In this document: one piece after another, positions 1 to 9,050 of the stretch | Position numbering within the stretch: the first letter of the stretch is position 1 | Layout: each line of letters opens with the position of its first letter | From: Ancylobacter tetraedralis | Lineage (GTDB): Bacteria > Pseudomonadota > Alphaproteobacteria > Rhizobiales > Xanthobacteraceae | NCBI RefSeq assembly: GCF_014195655.1 | Contig: NZ_JACICD010000009.1 | Location: 50,654 to 114,653, forward strand | Length of the DNA: 64,000 nucleotides | Direction of reading: 5' to 3' | Program-made: the position numbers and the translations under genes | The notes under the pieces: generated by a model | Databases searched by the model: none | Told to the model about the DNA's origin: nothing | The model's input: only the letters and a program-made list of their open reading frames with translations

Positions 1-208
1 CCTGTCCGAGCCGGCTGGAGTGATGATGGCGGAGTGAGACCGGAGTATGACCCGTTGATCATTCGAAAATCGACGCATTGTTGTTGCGTTTGCTGTCATC
101 GACGGACGACGTTACCTGATCACCAAGCGTCACAAGGCTCACCCGGCCCGCCGGGGGCGGTGGGGGGCGCCGATCAACGCGGCAGCCGGCGCAGGGTTCC
201 CGAGGCGT

Positions 209-988
209 TCAGTCCGCAGGCGGCGCGGCGCCCTGACGGGCGGCCTCGACCAGGGCGAGCGCGGCGACGGCGGCGGTGTCGGCGCGCAGGATACGCGGGC
301 CGAGCGAGAGCACGATCGTGCCCGCGCGGCCCTGCAATTGGCGGCGCTCGCCTTCCGCGAACCCACCTTCCGGGCCGATCAGCACGGCGAGCGGGCCGGG
401 CAGCGCCGCGCGCAGGGGGGCGAGCGGATCAGCCAGCGGGGCCGCCTCGTCGCAGAAGAGCAGCGTGCGCCCGGCCTCCAGTCCGGCGAGCCAGCGGGTG
501 AAGGGCAGGGGCTCCAGCACGTCGGGAATCGACAGGATCCCGCACTGCTCGGCGGCCTCCACCGCGTTGGCGCGCATGCGCTCGGTGTTCACGCGCGTGG
601 CCTGGGTATGCTGCGTCATCACCGGCTGCAGCCGGCCGGCGCCCATCTCCACCGCCTTCTGCACCATGTAGTCGAGGCGCGCATGCTTGAGCGGGGCGAA
701 GACATAGTCGAGATCGGGCCGGGGGGCCTGCGCGCGCAGGCGCGCCTCGCAGCGCAGCAGCACCTCGCGCCGCCCGCCCGCTTCGCGCCGGGCGCGCCAT
801 TCGCCCTCGCGCCCGTTGAACAGATGCAGATGACCGCCGACCTCGAGGCGAATCACATCGGAGACGTAATGCGCGCGGTCGCGGTCGAGCGGCACAAGCG
901 CGCCTTCGCCGAGATCATCCTCGACGAACAGGCGCTGGGCGCGGAAATCATAGGGGTGGTCGGTCGAATCTTCGTGAGGTCGGGCCAT
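209..988 (-). CDS. rsmE: 16S rRNA (uracil1498-N3)-methyltransferase RsmE
   Basis: SPOUT-class methyltransferase that uses S-adenosylmethionine to N3-methylate U1498 of 16S rRNA in the small subunit. The 259-aa product has the family length. Its C-terminal knot carries LIGPEGGF near residue 202 and LGPRILRADTA near 230. The second motif usually reads LRTETA, so an Asp replaces the Glu here. The N-terminal PUA-like part contains HYVSDVIRLEVG. I chose the ATG at 988 (MARPHED). An ATG at 1000 (MFAIMARP) is also possible, and neither has a strong ribosome-binding site. A much longer upstream extension of the same frame runs antisense to the next gene and is not believable. Confidence 0.93.
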   Translation of the reverse strand: MARPHEDSTDHPYDFRAQRLFVEDDLGEGALVPLDRDRAHYVSDVIRLEVGGHLHLFNGREGEWRARREAGGRREVLLRCEARLRAQAPRPDLDYVFAPLKHARLDYMVQKAVEMGAGRLQPVMTQHTQATRVNTERMRANAVEAAEQCGILSIPDVLEPLPFTRWLAGLEAGRTLLFCDEAAPLADPLAPLRAALPGPLAVLIGPEGGFAEGERRQLQGRAGTIVLSLGPRILRADTAAVAALALVEAARQGAAPPAD

Positions 989-1105
989 GATGGCGAACAT
1001 TCTGACGCAAATTAACCGGTCAACGCCAGCCGCCGTGATATTGCCCCATCTGTGGGGCCTTTGTATCACGCTTGGTAAACGACGCTGCACGGGCGGGTAA
1101 GCTGC

Positions 1106-1906
1106 ATGAGACGGTCGATTTCCGATGAGCGCGCCGCGCTCTCGCTGCCTGGAATGCCTGCTGTTGCGGGAGCGCGTACCCGCGCGGGTACGTTCGCGCT
1201 GGCCTTCGGTGTTCTGCTGGCCGGCGGGCTTCTCGCCTCTCCGGCCGGTGCGCAGTGGATCGGCACGCCCGGCGGCACCGGCGAGGCGGCCGCGACCGCC
1301 CCCACTATCGCCCCCACGGCCGCGCCCGCTCCGACGAGTGTCGCCGTGCCCGCGGCCACCCCGGCCCCGGCCGTAGCGCCATCGGAGCCGTCCATGTCGG
1401 GCGGCATGCCGGGCGCGGTTCCCGACGGTTTCGCCGGCGGCTTCGCGCCCGCGCCGGGCGGCATGGCGCCGGCCCCGCAGGCCGGCCCGAACTCGGCCGA
1501 TGTCGCCGACTGCCAGAGCAACGTGACCAAGCTGCGCGACGATCTGGAATCGCGCAACGACACGCTGCGCAAGGCGGCGGACAAGAAGGTTCCCCCGTCG
1601 GAGCTGTGCCCGCTGTTCCGCAACTTCGTCACGGCGCAGCAGAAATTCTACAATTATCTCAACACGAACAAGACCAAGTGCGGCGTGCCCGGCGAGGTGC
1701 TGACCGGCCTGAAGAAGAATTCCGGCCAGGTTGCCGGCATTCGCGACAAGGTCTGCAAGGCCGCGCAGCTGGAGAAGAGCGGCGGCGGCGGTCCTCCGCC
1801 GCAGGGCGCCCTGTCCTCGGGGCTTGGCCTGTCCAGCGGCCTGCCGCCGACCGGCACGGCCAAGGGCGGCGTGTTCGACACGCTCGCCGGCGACGCGCTG
1901 CGCTGA
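1106..1906 (+). CDS. Secreted Ala/Pro-rich hypothetical protein with a C-terminal four-cysteine domain
   Basis: 266-aa protein with a predicted signal peptide; residues about 25-47 are hydrophobic and end in ASPAGA before QW. A low-complexity Ala/Pro/Thr/Gly linker (about 50-130) follows. The compact domain at about 130-215 contains four Cys (DCQSN, ELCPLF, KCGVP, KVCKAA), which could form two disulfides in the periplasm. The tail is Gly/Pro-rich. I do not recognise a named family; the domain resembles uncharacterised exported proteins of Hyphomicrobiales. It lies just upstream of ubiA, separated by 10 bp, so the two may be co-transcribed. The start is the first ATG after the divergent rsmE. 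A downstream start is possible, but the signal peptide would then be shorter. Confidence 0.7.
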   Translation: MRRSISDERAALSLPGMPAVAGARTRAGTFALAFGVLLAGGLLASPAGAQWIGTPGGTGEAAATAPTIAPTAAPAPTSVAVPAATPAPAVAPSEPSMSGGMPGAVPDGFAGGFAPAPGGMAPAPQAGPNSADVADCQSNVTKLRDDLESRNDTLRKAADKKVPPSELCPLFRNFVTAQQKFYNYLNTNKTKCGVPGEVLTGLKKNSGQVAGIRDKVCKAAQLEKSGGGGPPPQGALSSGLGLSSGLPPTGTAKGGVFDTLAGDALR

Positions 1907-1916
1907 TCCGCCCAGC

Positions 1917-2891
1917 ATGACAGGCCCCGCCTCGCCCGGACCGGCCTCGGGGCCGCTGGCCGGCCTCGTGCCGGAGGATGCCACCAGCGACTGGGTCGGG
2001 CGCTGGGCCCCCGCCTTCCTGCGCCCCTACCTGCGGCTGGCGCGTGCCGATCGGCCGATCGGCAGCTGGCTGCTGCTCATTCCCTGCTGGTGGTCCACCG
2101 CGATGGCCCTGCGCATTGGCATGAGCGAGGGCGCGGCCCTGCCGGGTTATGCGCTCGCGCTGCTGGCTTTGTTCGCGCTTGGCTCCGTCGCCATGCGCGG
2201 CGCGGGTTGCACCTGGAACGACATTCTCGACCGCGACATCGACGGCAAGGTGGAGCGCACGCGCGGGCGCCCGCTGCCCTCCGGGCAGGTGGGGCTGGTC
2301 GGGGCCTTCCTGTTCCTCGGCATTCAGGCGCTGGTCGGCCTCGCCGTGCTGCTGTGCCTGCCGCCCTTCGCCATCGGGGTGGCGCTGTCCTCGCTCGGCG
2401 TGGTGGCGATCTATCCGCTGATGAAGCGGATCATCTGGATTCCCCAGCTGGTGCTGGGCCTTGCCTTCTCCTGGGGCGCGCTGATGGGATTTGCCGCCCT
2501 GCTGGAGCGCCTTCCCGCGAGCGCCTTCCTGCTTTATGCCGGCTCGATCCTGTGGGTGGTGGGCTATGACACGATCTACGCGCATCAGGACCGCGAGGAT
2601 GATGCGCTGGTAGGGGTGAAGTCCTCCGCCCGGCTGTTCGAGCGCAACACCCATCCGTGGCTGGCGGGGTTCTATGCCGGGGCGGTGGGGCTGTTCGCGC
2701 TCGCGCTGTGGAGCGCGGGGTCGGGGCTGTTCGCGTGGGGCGGCCTCGCCCTGTTCGCGCTGCAACTGGGCTGGCAGGTGCGCCGGCTGGATATTGACGA
2801 CCGCGCGCTGTGCCTGCGGCTGTTCCGCTCGAACCGCGATGCCGGCCTCCTGCTGTTCGCGGGGATGATGCTCGACCTCATGCCGCTGTGA
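1917..2891 (+). CDS. ubiA: 4-hydroxybenzoate polyprenyltransferase (UbiA family)
   Basis: Integral membrane prenyltransferase that attaches the polyprenyl chain to 4-hydroxybenzoate in ubiquinone synthesis. The 324-aa product has both Mg-diphosphate-binding Asp motifs: NDILDRD at residues 101-107 and DTIYAHQDRED at 218-228. About eight hydrophobic helices surround them. The start is the ATG at 1917 (MTGPASPG), 10 bp after the stop of the secreted protein gene. The open frame extends further upstream, but that part is a shadow of the neighbouring gene. Length and both motifs fit UbiA well. Other UbiA-superfamily substrates cannot be excluded from sequence alone. Confidence 0.92.
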   Translation: MTGPASPGPASGPLAGLVPEDATSDWVGRWAPAFLRPYLRLARADRPIGSWLLLIPCWWSTAMALRIGMSEGAALPGYALALLALFALGSVAMRGAGCTWNDILDRDIDGKVERTRGRPLPSGQVGLVGAFLFLGIQALVGLAVLLCLPPFAIGVALSSLGVVAIYPLMKRIIWIPQLVLGLAFSWGALMGFAALLERLPASAFLLYAGSILWVVGYDTIYAHQDREDDALVGVKSSARLFERNTHPWLAGFYAGAVGLFALALWSAGSGLFAWGGLALFALQLGWQVRRLDIDDRALCLRLFRSNRDAGLLLFAGMMLDLMPL

Positions 2892-2975
2892 CGGGCCGAT
2901 CGCGGTTGCCGTCACGGCCCGCGCGGTGGTAAGGAGCCGCCTTTCCAGTGCGCGCCTCCGGGAGAGCCTTCAGCC

Positions 2976-3608
2976 ATGAGCATCCGCCTGCATCGCGGCG
3001 ACCTCGTCGATCTCTCCCGTTACAGCGCCGAGCGCACGCCCTTCGTCGCCATCGATACCGAGACGCTGGGGCTCAACCCGCATCGCGACCGGCTGTGCGT
3101 GGTGCAGCTTTCGCCCGGCGACGGCACGGCCGATGTGGTGCAGATCCCGGCCGGGGCCGGTCCGGGCAGCGCGCCGAACCTTTCGAAGCTGCTGACCGAT
3201 CCGGCCATCGTGAAGCTGTTCCACTTCGCCCGCTTCGACGTCGCGGTGCTCGGCAAGGCATTTGGCCTCACCGTCGGTCCGATCTGGTGCACCAAGATCG
3301 CCTCGCGCCTCGTGCGCACCTATACGGATCGCCACGGGCTCAAGGAACTGGTGCGCGAACTGCTCGGTATCGACCTCTCCAAGCAGCAGCAGAGTTCGGA
3401 CTGGGCTGCCGAGGACCTGAGCGATGCCCAGCTGATCTATGCCGCGTCGGACGTGCTGCATCTGCACGCGCTCCAGGTCCGGCTCGCGGCGATGCTGGCG
3501 CGCGAGAATCGCACCCAGCTGGCGCAGGCCTGCTTCGATTTTCTGCCGACCCGCGCCGCGCTCGATCTCGCCGGCTGGCCGGAACAGGATATTTTCTCGC
3601 ATTCGTGA
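2976..3608 (+). CDS. rnd: Ribonuclease D, short alphaproteobacterial form
   Basis: 3'-5' exoribonuclease of the DEDDy superfamily acting on structured RNA such as tRNA precursors. The 210-aa product is essentially the catalytic domain alone. It has D27/E29 in AIDTETLG, D88 in FHFARFD, and Y155/D159 in YAASDVLHL. The HRDC domains of enterobacterial RNase D are absent, as is usual for the short alphaproteobacterial version. The ATG at 2976 follows a GGGAGAG ribosome-binding site. It lies upstream of the lpt operon, an arrangement common in this order. Confidence 0.92.
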   Translation: MSIRLHRGDLVDLSRYSAERTPFVAIDTETLGLNPHRDRLCVVQLSPGDGTADVVQIPAGAGPGSAPNLSKLLTDPAIVKLFHFARFDVAVLGKAFGLTVGPIWCTKIASRLVRTYTDRHGLKELVRELLGIDLSKQQQSSDWAAEDLSDAQLIYAASDVLHLHALQVRLAAMLARENRTQLAQACFDFLPTRAALDLAGWPEQDIFSHS

Positions 3609-3639
3609 TGCGCGGCGATCCGGTTCCAGTCCGCGTGCC

Positions 3640-3662
3640 GGGTCCCGCCCGGACGGGGACCC
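3640..3662. terminator. GC-rich hairpin after rnd
   Basis: Perfect 7-bp inverted repeat (GGGTCCC/GGGACCC, arms 3640-3646 and 3656-3662, 9-nt loop) starts 32 bp after the rnd stop. There is no T-run, so it is a weak or Rho-dependent terminator, or only a stem-loop. Confidence 0.35.
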
Positions 3663-3809
3663 ACAGTCGCCGTAATCTTTCGCTTAAACGAGCCTGCAAG
3701 CGTCGCCCGGCCGCCAGCCGGATGGCAGCGTGCTTGCATGCGGCCCGTTAAGCCGCCATCTTGCAATTGTGCCGGAGGGAGCCGGGCTACCGGGGATGTG
3801 TCGTCGCGC

Positions 3810-4577
3810 ATGAATCGCCATGTGGAACCTCCAGTCCGCGCGAAAGCGGCTGCGGAGCCTGACGCCATGCATGCGTCCGGGCTCACGCGCCGCGAGCGTG
3901 ATGACTTCGCCCGCGCCCGGCGCCACAGCCGCCGCGTACGCTTCTTCCGCCGCGCACTCCCGGCGGGCGTCCTGCTCGTCGTGGGCGGTGTGCTGGCGGT
4001 GCAATACCTCAACCCGTTCAGCCTGTCGGTCGACCTGCCGTTCGAGCTTGGGCGCGTCTCGTTCTCGGGTACCCAGGTGGTGATGGAGTCCCCCAAGCTG
4101 CAGGGGTTTACCCAGGATAATCGCGGCTACAAGGTGACGGCGGAAACCGCCGCGCAGGACCTCACCCAGCCGAACAAGATCGACCTCAAGAAGATCAACG
4201 CCAATCTGGAACTGACCGATCAGGGCTGGGCACGGCTCATCGCCCAGACCGGCAGCTACGACACCAAGGTCGAGCAGATCACGCTCGGCAACGGCGTGCA
4301 TTTCTCCACCTCCTCCGGCTATGGCGGGGAATTGCAGGACGCCACCGTCGACATCAAAGGCGGGCGGCTGTCGACCGAGAATCCGGTCGTGCTGACCTAT
4401 CTCGACGGCAAGCTCACGGCCGACCGCATGGAGGTCTGGCAGAAGGACGCGCGCGCGCTGCTGACCGGCCGGGTACAGCTCGATTTCAAGCTGCCGGCGG
4501 ACGCGAAGGACGGTGCCGCGGCGTTGCCGGGAGGCGATCCGGCGCTTCGCCGCTCGATGGTCGACGGTTCGCCGTGA
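3810..4577 (+). CDS. lptC: LPS export ABC transporter periplasmic protein LptC
   Basis: Bitopic inner-membrane component of the Lpt bridge, passing LPS from LptB2FG to LptA. The product has one transmembrane helix at about residues 48-66, preceded by a basic cytoplasmic segment. A beta-jellyroll periplasmic domain follows, with the typical SPKLQGFTQDNRGYKVTA stretch and a C-terminal VVLTYLDGKLTADRMEVW segment. The start is uncertain. ATG 3810 gives 255 aa, but GTG 3798 lies closer to the GGAGGGAG at about 3774. It is followed by lptA and lptB, which supports the call. Confidence 0.9.
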   Translation: MNRHVEPPVRAKAAAEPDAMHASGLTRRERDDFARARRHSRRVRFFRRALPAGVLLVVGGVLAVQYLNPFSLSVDLPFELGRVSFSGTQVVMESPKLQGFTQDNRGYKVTAETAAQDLTQPNKIDLKKINANLELTDQGWARLIAQTGSYDTKVEQITLGNGVHFSTSSGYGGELQDATVDIKGGRLSTENPVVLTYLDGKLTADRMEVWQKDARALLTGRVQLDFKLPADAKDGAAALPGGDPALRRSMVDGSP

Positions 4578-4653
4578 TGCAAAGCGGGTGCCCGCGACAA
4601 AGCTTGGACGCGAAGCATTGAATGCGCGCCCGCTCACGGCTAGACATGGTGTC

Positions 4654-5406
4654 ATGATCGCGCTCCCCCGCCTTGCCGCCGCCGCCATATTCCTGTCCGT
4701 CTGTGCCCCGCATGCCGGGTTTGCACAAACGCGCAGCGTGCCGAATGCACTGCAGGGCTTTGCGTCCAACCGCGACCAGCCGATCCGCATCGATGCGGAC
4801 AGCCTGGAAGTGCTCGACCAGGACAAAAAGGCCATCTTCTCCGGCAATGTCGTGGTGACGCAGGGCGACACCACCATGCGCTCGAAGGAATTGGTGGTTT
4901 TCTACGACGGCAAGACTGCAGCGGACGGCAAGGCTGGCGAGGCCAAGACGGGCGAGGCCAAGACGGGCGATGCCAAGACGGGTGAGGCCAAGGCTGGCGA
5001 GGCCAAGGCTGGTCAGGCGAAGACGGCCGCCGCTGGCACGGAGGCCCCGGCCGGGGTCGGTGCTGGCAGCCCGATCAATTCCTCCGCCATACGGCGCCTC
5101 GAAATCAACGGCTCGGTGGTTGTCACCACCAAGGAGCAGACGGCGACCGGCGACCAGGGTGTGTTCGAGACGGCGGCGAACACCATCACCCTCACCGGCA
5201 ACCCGGTGGTGCTGACCCAGGGTCCGAACGTCATTCGCGGCAGGAAGCTGACCGTCGATCTCACCAGCGGCACCTCGCGCTTCGAGGGTGGCCGCATCGA
5301 AAGCCTGATCGTGCCCAACAGCATGAAGGGGGATCTGCCCGGCGCCAAGCCCGCTGCCGGCGCCCCGGCGGCTGCGCCCAAGCCGGCTACGAAGCCGAAC
5401 CCCTGA
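4654..5406 (+). CDS. lptA: LPS transport periplasmic protein LptA with a repeat-encoded insertion
   Basis: Periplasmic OstA-type beta-jellyroll protein forming the LPS bridge. The 250-aa product has a signal peptide (residues 1 to about 25, ending HAGFAQ), then the DADSLEVLDQDKKAIFSGNVVVTQG repeat core (about 50-75) and a second core with SVVVTTKEQTATGD. Between the two, at about residues 95-124, lies an unusual insertion of six GEAKT-like pentapeptides encoded by 15-bp tandem repeats. The C-terminus is an Ala/Pro/Lys tail. The ATG at 4654 fits the signal peptide. Upstream open frame overlaps lptC and is a shadow. Confidence 0.9.
   Translation: MIALPRLAAAAIFLSVCAPHAGFAQTRSVPNALQGFASNRDQPIRIDADSLEVLDQDKKAIFSGNVVVTQGDTTMRSKELVVFYDGKTAADGKAGEAKTGEAKTGDAKTGEAKAGEAKAGQAKTAAAGTEAPAGVGAGSPINSSAIRRLEINGSVVVTTKEQTATGDQGVFETAANTITLTGNPVVLTQGPNVIRGRKLTVDLTSGTSRFEGGRIESLIVPNSMKGDLPGAKPAAGAPAAAPKPATKPNP
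4936..5025 (+). repeat. 15-bp tandem repeat, six units, inside lptA
   Basis: Six consecutive 15-bp units based on GGCGAGGCCAAGACG at 4936, 4951, 4966, 4981, 4996 and 5011. They encode GEAKT, GEAKT, GDAKT, GEAKA, GEAKA and GQAKT. Units differ at a few positions but keep the frame. Confidence 0.95.
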
Positions 5407-5477
5407 GCGCGCCGCCGCCGGTGTCGGCGGGGTATCGTCGGGCGCGAGCCCTTTGAGATGCATCAGCATTCATGCGG

Positions 5478-5501
5478 AGCGGGCCATTCGGCCCGCTTTT
5501 T
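5478..5501 (+). terminator. Rho-independent terminator after lptA
   Basis: Perfect 7-bp stem AGCGGGC/GCCCGCT (5478-5484, 5491-5497) with a 6-nt loop, followed by a T-run to 5501. It lies 72 bp after the lptA stop and before lptB, so lptB probably also has its own promoter. Confidence 0.75.
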
Positions 5502-5575
5502 GCATATGCGGGTTTGCCAGAGCGCGCGGGAGCGTTTACACCTTTGCCGTGGTGTCTCCACCACGGAGGGTGCGC

Positions 5576-6481
5576 GTGGGTGTTTTCTCGGGTTTGAGCG
5601 GGCGCGGCGGCCAGGCTTCGCAAGGCCAGCCGTCCTACCAGGGTGACGAGACGGGCGCGCGGCGCGAGGCGGCGTCGCCATCGCGAGGCCTCGATGATCC
5701 GTATGCCGGGGGCGGCGCTTCGTCGCAGGATACCTATTGGGACGACGTCGAGTCGGGCGAGGGTGTGCTGAGCGCCATCGGCCTCGCCAAGTCCTATGGC
5801 GGGCGCAAGGTGGTGCGCGACGCCAACCTGCATGTGCGGCGGGGCGAGGCGGTTGGCCTGCTCGGGCCGAACGGCGCCGGCAAGACCACCATCTTCTACA
5901 TGATCACCGGGCTGGTGAAGGCCGATGCCGGCCGGATCGAGCTGGAGGGCCATGACGTCACCGGCCTGCCGATGTACCGTCGCGCGCGCCTCGGCGTCGG
6001 CTATCTTCCGCAGGAAGCCTCGATCTTTCGTGGCCTCTCGGTGGAAAACAATATTCGCGCCGTGCTGGAGGCGGTGGAGCCGAGCCGCAAGAAGCGCGAG
6101 CGCGAGCTGGATGCGCTGCTGGAGGAGTTCCGCGTCACCCATGTGCGCAAGTCGCCCGCCATCGCGCTGTCGGGTGGTGAGCGGCGGCGCGTGGAAATCG
6201 CCCGGGCGCTCGCCTCGCGGCCGACCTTCATGCTGCTGGACGAGCCTTTCGCCGGCATCGACCCCATCGCGGTGGGCGATATCCAGGCGCTGGTGCGCCA
6301 TCTTACCGAGCGCGGCATCGGCGTTCTCATCACCGACCACAATGTGCGCGAGACGCTCGGGCTGATCGACCGGGCCTACATCATCCATTCCGGGACGGTG
6401 CTCATGGAAGGCTCGCCCGACGAGATCGTCGCGAGTTCGGAAGTGCGCCGGCTTTATCTTGGCGAGGAGTTCCGCCTCTAG
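5576..6481 (+). CDS. lptB: LPS export ABC transporter ATP-binding protein LptB
   Basis: Cytoplasmic ATPase that drives LPS extraction with LptFG. It has Walker A GPNGAGKT at about residue 101, signature LSGGERRR, Walker B FMLLDEPF and the switch His in ITDHNVRET. The Q-loop is YLPQEASIFRGL, which is typical of LptB. I chose the GTG at 5576 because GGAGGG ends 5 nt upstream. This gives 301 aa with a polar N-terminal extension of about 60 residues, longer than enterobacterial LptB (about 240 aa) and as seen in related alphaproteobacteria. It is followed by rpoN. Confidence 0.94.
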   Translation: MGVFSGLSGRGGQASQGQPSYQGDETGARREAASPSRGLDDPYAGGGASSQDTYWDDVESGEGVLSAIGLAKSYGGRKVVRDANLHVRRGEAVGLLGPNGAGKTTIFYMITGLVKADAGRIELEGHDVTGLPMYRRARLGVGYLPQEASIFRGLSVENNIRAVLEAVEPSRKKRERELDALLEEFRVTHVRKSPAIALSGGERRRVEIARALASRPTFMLLDEPFAGIDPIAVGDIQALVRHLTERGIGVLITDHNVRETLGLIDRAYIIHSGTVLMEGSPDEIVASSEVRRLYLGEEFRL

Positions 6482-6546
6482 ATGGACGCGCCCTCGCTGC
6501 CGCCCGTCACTGCCTGTGCCGATGCCGCCTCCGGAGGTCGCGCGCC

Positions 6547-8133
6547 ATGTCGTTGAGTCCGCGTCTCGAATTCCGCCAGACGCAATCGCTTGTCATGACG
6601 CCGCAGCTGATGCAGGCGATCAAGCTGCTGCAGCTCTCCAATCTCGACCTCGTCGCCTATGTCGAGGCCGAGCTGGAGCGCAATCCCCTGCTCGAACGTC
6701 AGGCCGAGCCCGAGGGCACGCGCGTCGAGGTGGAGGCCGTGGTCGGGCCGGGCGACGTGGTGCAGCGCAGCGAGGATCACGAGCTCGATCCGCGCGCCCA
6801 CACGCCGGACGCCGCCGAGGCGCCCACCGCCGACTGGCTGGAAGACCGGCTGGACATGAGCCGCAGCGCCATCGAGGACCGGCTCGATACCGGGCTCGAG
6901 AATGTCTTTCCCGATGATACCGGCCGCGAGACCCCGCGGCTGCAGCCGGCCGGCGAGGGCGCCGGCTCTTCCGACTGGTCCAGCGTCGGTGGGGGTGGGC
7001 GCGAGGATGACGACTACAATCTCGAATCCTTCCTCTCGGCCGCCACGACGCTCGCCGATCATCTCGAGGGCCAGCTCACGCTCGCGGTGAGCGATCCGGT
7101 GGAGCGGCTGATTGGCACCCACCTGATCGACCTGATCGACGAGGCCGGCTATCTCACGGCGGACCTTTCCGCTGTCGCCGAGCGTCTCGGCGCGCCGCTG
7201 GCGACGGTGCAGAAGGTGCTGGAGGTGGTGCAGACCTTTGATCCGCCGGGCATCGGCGCACGCTCGCTCGCCGAGTGCCTGGCCATCCAGCTGAAAGAGC
7301 GCAACCGCTACGACCCCGCCATGGCGGCGCTGCTCGCCCATCTCGAACTGCTGGCGCGGCGTGAATTCGCCACGCTGCGGCGGGTCTGCGCGGTGGACGA
7401 CGAGGATCTCGTCGAAATGGTCGGCGAGATCCGCCGGCTGAACCCCAAGCCGGGCCTGGCCTTCGGCTCGGGCATGATCCAGCCGATCGTGCCCGATGTG
7501 TTTGTGCGCGGGGCGCCGGAAAACTGGCTGGTCGAGCTCAATTCCGAGACGCTGCCGCGCGTGCTGGTGAACCAGGCCTATTATGCCCGCGTGCAGAAGA
7601 CCACGCGCGGCGACAAGGAGAAGGCCTTCCTCTCCGACTGCATGCAGACGGCGACCTGGCTGACCCGCTCGCTGGACCAGCGCGCCCGCACCATCCTGAA
7701 GGTGGCGACCGAGATCGTGCGGCAGCAGGAGGGGTTCCTCTCGCTCGGCGTGCAGCATCTGCGGCCGCTGAACCTGCGCATGGTGGCCGACGCGATCGGC
7801 ATGCACGAATCTACGGTCTCGCGCGTGACGTCCAACAAATACATGGCGACGCCGCGCGGAATCTTCGAGATGAAGTATTTCTTCTCGTCCTCCATTTCCT
7901 CGTCGGATGGCGGCGAGGCGCATTCGGCGGAATCGGTCCGCTTCCGCATCAAGCAGATGATCGATGCGGAGTCGGCCGATGATGTGCTCTCCGACGACAC
8001 GCTGGTGCAGCGGCTGCGCGAGGCCGGCATCGACATTGCGCGGCGCACCGTGGCGAAATATCGCGAGGCGATGCGCATCCCGTCCTCCGTGCAGCGCCGC
8101 CGCGAGAAGCAGGCCGCCGCCGCCGCGGGCTGA
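6547..8133 (+). CDS. rpoN: RNA polymerase sigma-54 factor RpoN
   Basis: Alternative sigma factor that recognises -24/-12 promoters and needs AAA+ enhancer-binding proteins. The 528-aa product has the Gln/Leu-rich region I (MTPQLMQAIKLLQLSN, about 18-33), an acidic region II, and the core-binding domain. An HTH segment (IGMHESTVSRVTSNKY, near 418) precedes the C-terminal RpoN box ARRTVAKYREAM near 505. The start is ATG 6547. The neighbours lptB upstream and hpf-ptsN downstream match the conserved alphaproteobacterial order. Confidence 0.97.
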   Translation: MSLSPRLEFRQTQSLVMTPQLMQAIKLLQLSNLDLVAYVEAELERNPLLERQAEPEGTRVEVEAVVGPGDVVQRSEDHELDPRAHTPDAAEAPTADWLEDRLDMSRSAIEDRLDTGLENVFPDDTGRETPRLQPAGEGAGSSDWSSVGGGGREDDDYNLESFLSAATTLADHLEGQLTLAVSDPVERLIGTHLIDLIDEAGYLTADLSAVAERLGAPLATVQKVLEVVQTFDPPGIGARSLAECLAIQLKERNRYDPAMAALLAHLELLARREFATLRRVCAVDDEDLVEMVGEIRRLNPKPGLAFGSGMIQPIVPDVFVRGAPENWLVELNSETLPRVLVNQAYYARVQKTTRGDKEKAFLSDCMQTATWLTRSLDQRARTILKVATEIVRQQEGFLSLGVQHLRPLNLRMVADAIGMHESTVSRVTSNKYMATPRGIFEMKYFFSSSISSSDGGEAHSAESVRFRIKQMIDAESADDVLSDDTLVQRLREAGIDIARRTVAKYREAMRIPSSVQRRREKQAAAAAG

Positions 8134-8365
8134 GCGGGTTCTTCCGCCCGGCATGAGCGACACCCGGCAGCCGTGCGGCGGTATGATGGCAGGGTCGGCG
8201 CCAGAATATGGCGGGGGTGTGATGGCACCTGTCCACGGCCCTCGTTGACACTTCCTCTCGCGGCTCCTACCTCTTTAAGGCACCGGCCGGGCAAGTAGGG
8301 GGTTCGGGCAGGTCGCGGACGCGAACGGGCGCCGCGGGCATGCCCCAGCAGAGGGACTAGTTACG

Positions 8366-8974
8366 ATGCCGCTGCGGGTTTCTGGGAAAAATCTCGACGT
8401 AGGCGAGGCACTGAGGCAGCGGGTTGCCGACCGCGTTGCCGGCGCCATGGGCAAGTATTTCGACGGTGGCTGGTCCGGCCACGTCACGGTGGCCCGCGAG
8501 GGCTCCGGCTACCGTTCGGACTGCGCGCTGCATCTCGATAGCGGTACGATCCTGCAGGCGCATGCCGATGCGCAGGATCCCTATGCCAGCGCCGATGCGG
8601 CGGTGGAGCGGATCGAGACGCGCCTGCGCCGTTACCGCGACCGCTTCAAGCGCCGCGCACCGAGCGGCGACAGCAATGTGATCGATGCCGGCGCCTTTGC
8701 CCCCGAGCAGGCCGCGCTGACGGTGCTCTCCGCCCCGGACGACGAGGAGGAGGCGGTCGAGGGCTGGAGCCCTACCGTGGTCGCCGAATCGACCACCAGC
8801 CTGCGCCGCCTGTCGGTGAGCGATGCGGTTCTGGAGCTTGATTTCAGCGGCGCCGCGGTGCTGGTGTTTCGCCATGCCAGCCATGGGCGCATCAATGTGG
8901 TGTATCGACGGGCGGACGGGCATGTCGGCTGGGTCGACGCGCCGGCCCTTGCCGCGGCTGAAGACGTCCATTGA
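8366..8974 (+). CDS. hpf: Ribosome hibernation-promoting factor, long form (HPF/RaiA)
   Basis: Binds the 30S decoding region in resting cells and, in the long form, dimerises ribosomes to 100S particles. The 202-aa product has the N-terminal S30AE domain (residues 1 to about 97, beginning LRVSGKNLDVGEALR). An acidic linker leads to the C-terminal dimerisation domain (about 145-200, with DAVLELDFSGAAVLVFRH). The ATG at 8366 follows a GAGGGA. A TTGACA at 8245-8250 with a poor -10 downstream could be its promoter in the 232-bp gap after rpoN. Confidence 0.94.
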   Translation: MPLRVSGKNLDVGEALRQRVADRVAGAMGKYFDGGWSGHVTVAREGSGYRSDCALHLDSGTILQAHADAQDPYASADAAVERIETRLRRYRDRFKRRAPSGDSNVIDAGAFAPEQAALTVLSAPDDEEEAVEGWSPTVVAESTTSLRRLSVSDAVLELDFSGAAVLVFRHASHGRINVVYRRADGHVGWVDAPALAAAEDVH

Positions 8975-9050
8975 CCCTCTATCTGCGTGAAGGGCGTGCG
9001 GCCGCTTTGGCGGCCCGCGCGCCCGCTCTCGCCACGACCCGGATCCTGCA

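Noticed and set aside
989..1984. Long N-terminal extension of rsmE on the minus strand (591-aa open frame).
   Set aside because: RsmE is about 240-260 aa; the extension is antisense to a secreted-protein gene and the start of ubiA, and is only a GC-rich shadow.
6478..8163. 561-aa minus-strand open frame across rpoN.
   Set aside because: Exact antisense of a full-length, motif-complete sigma-54 gene; composition is His/Arg/Gln-rich as in GC-rich shadows.
8223..8238. Possible sigma-54 promoter (TGGCAC...) upstream of hpf.
   Set aside because: The -24 half fits but the -12 TTGC half is absent, so the match is too weak to call.
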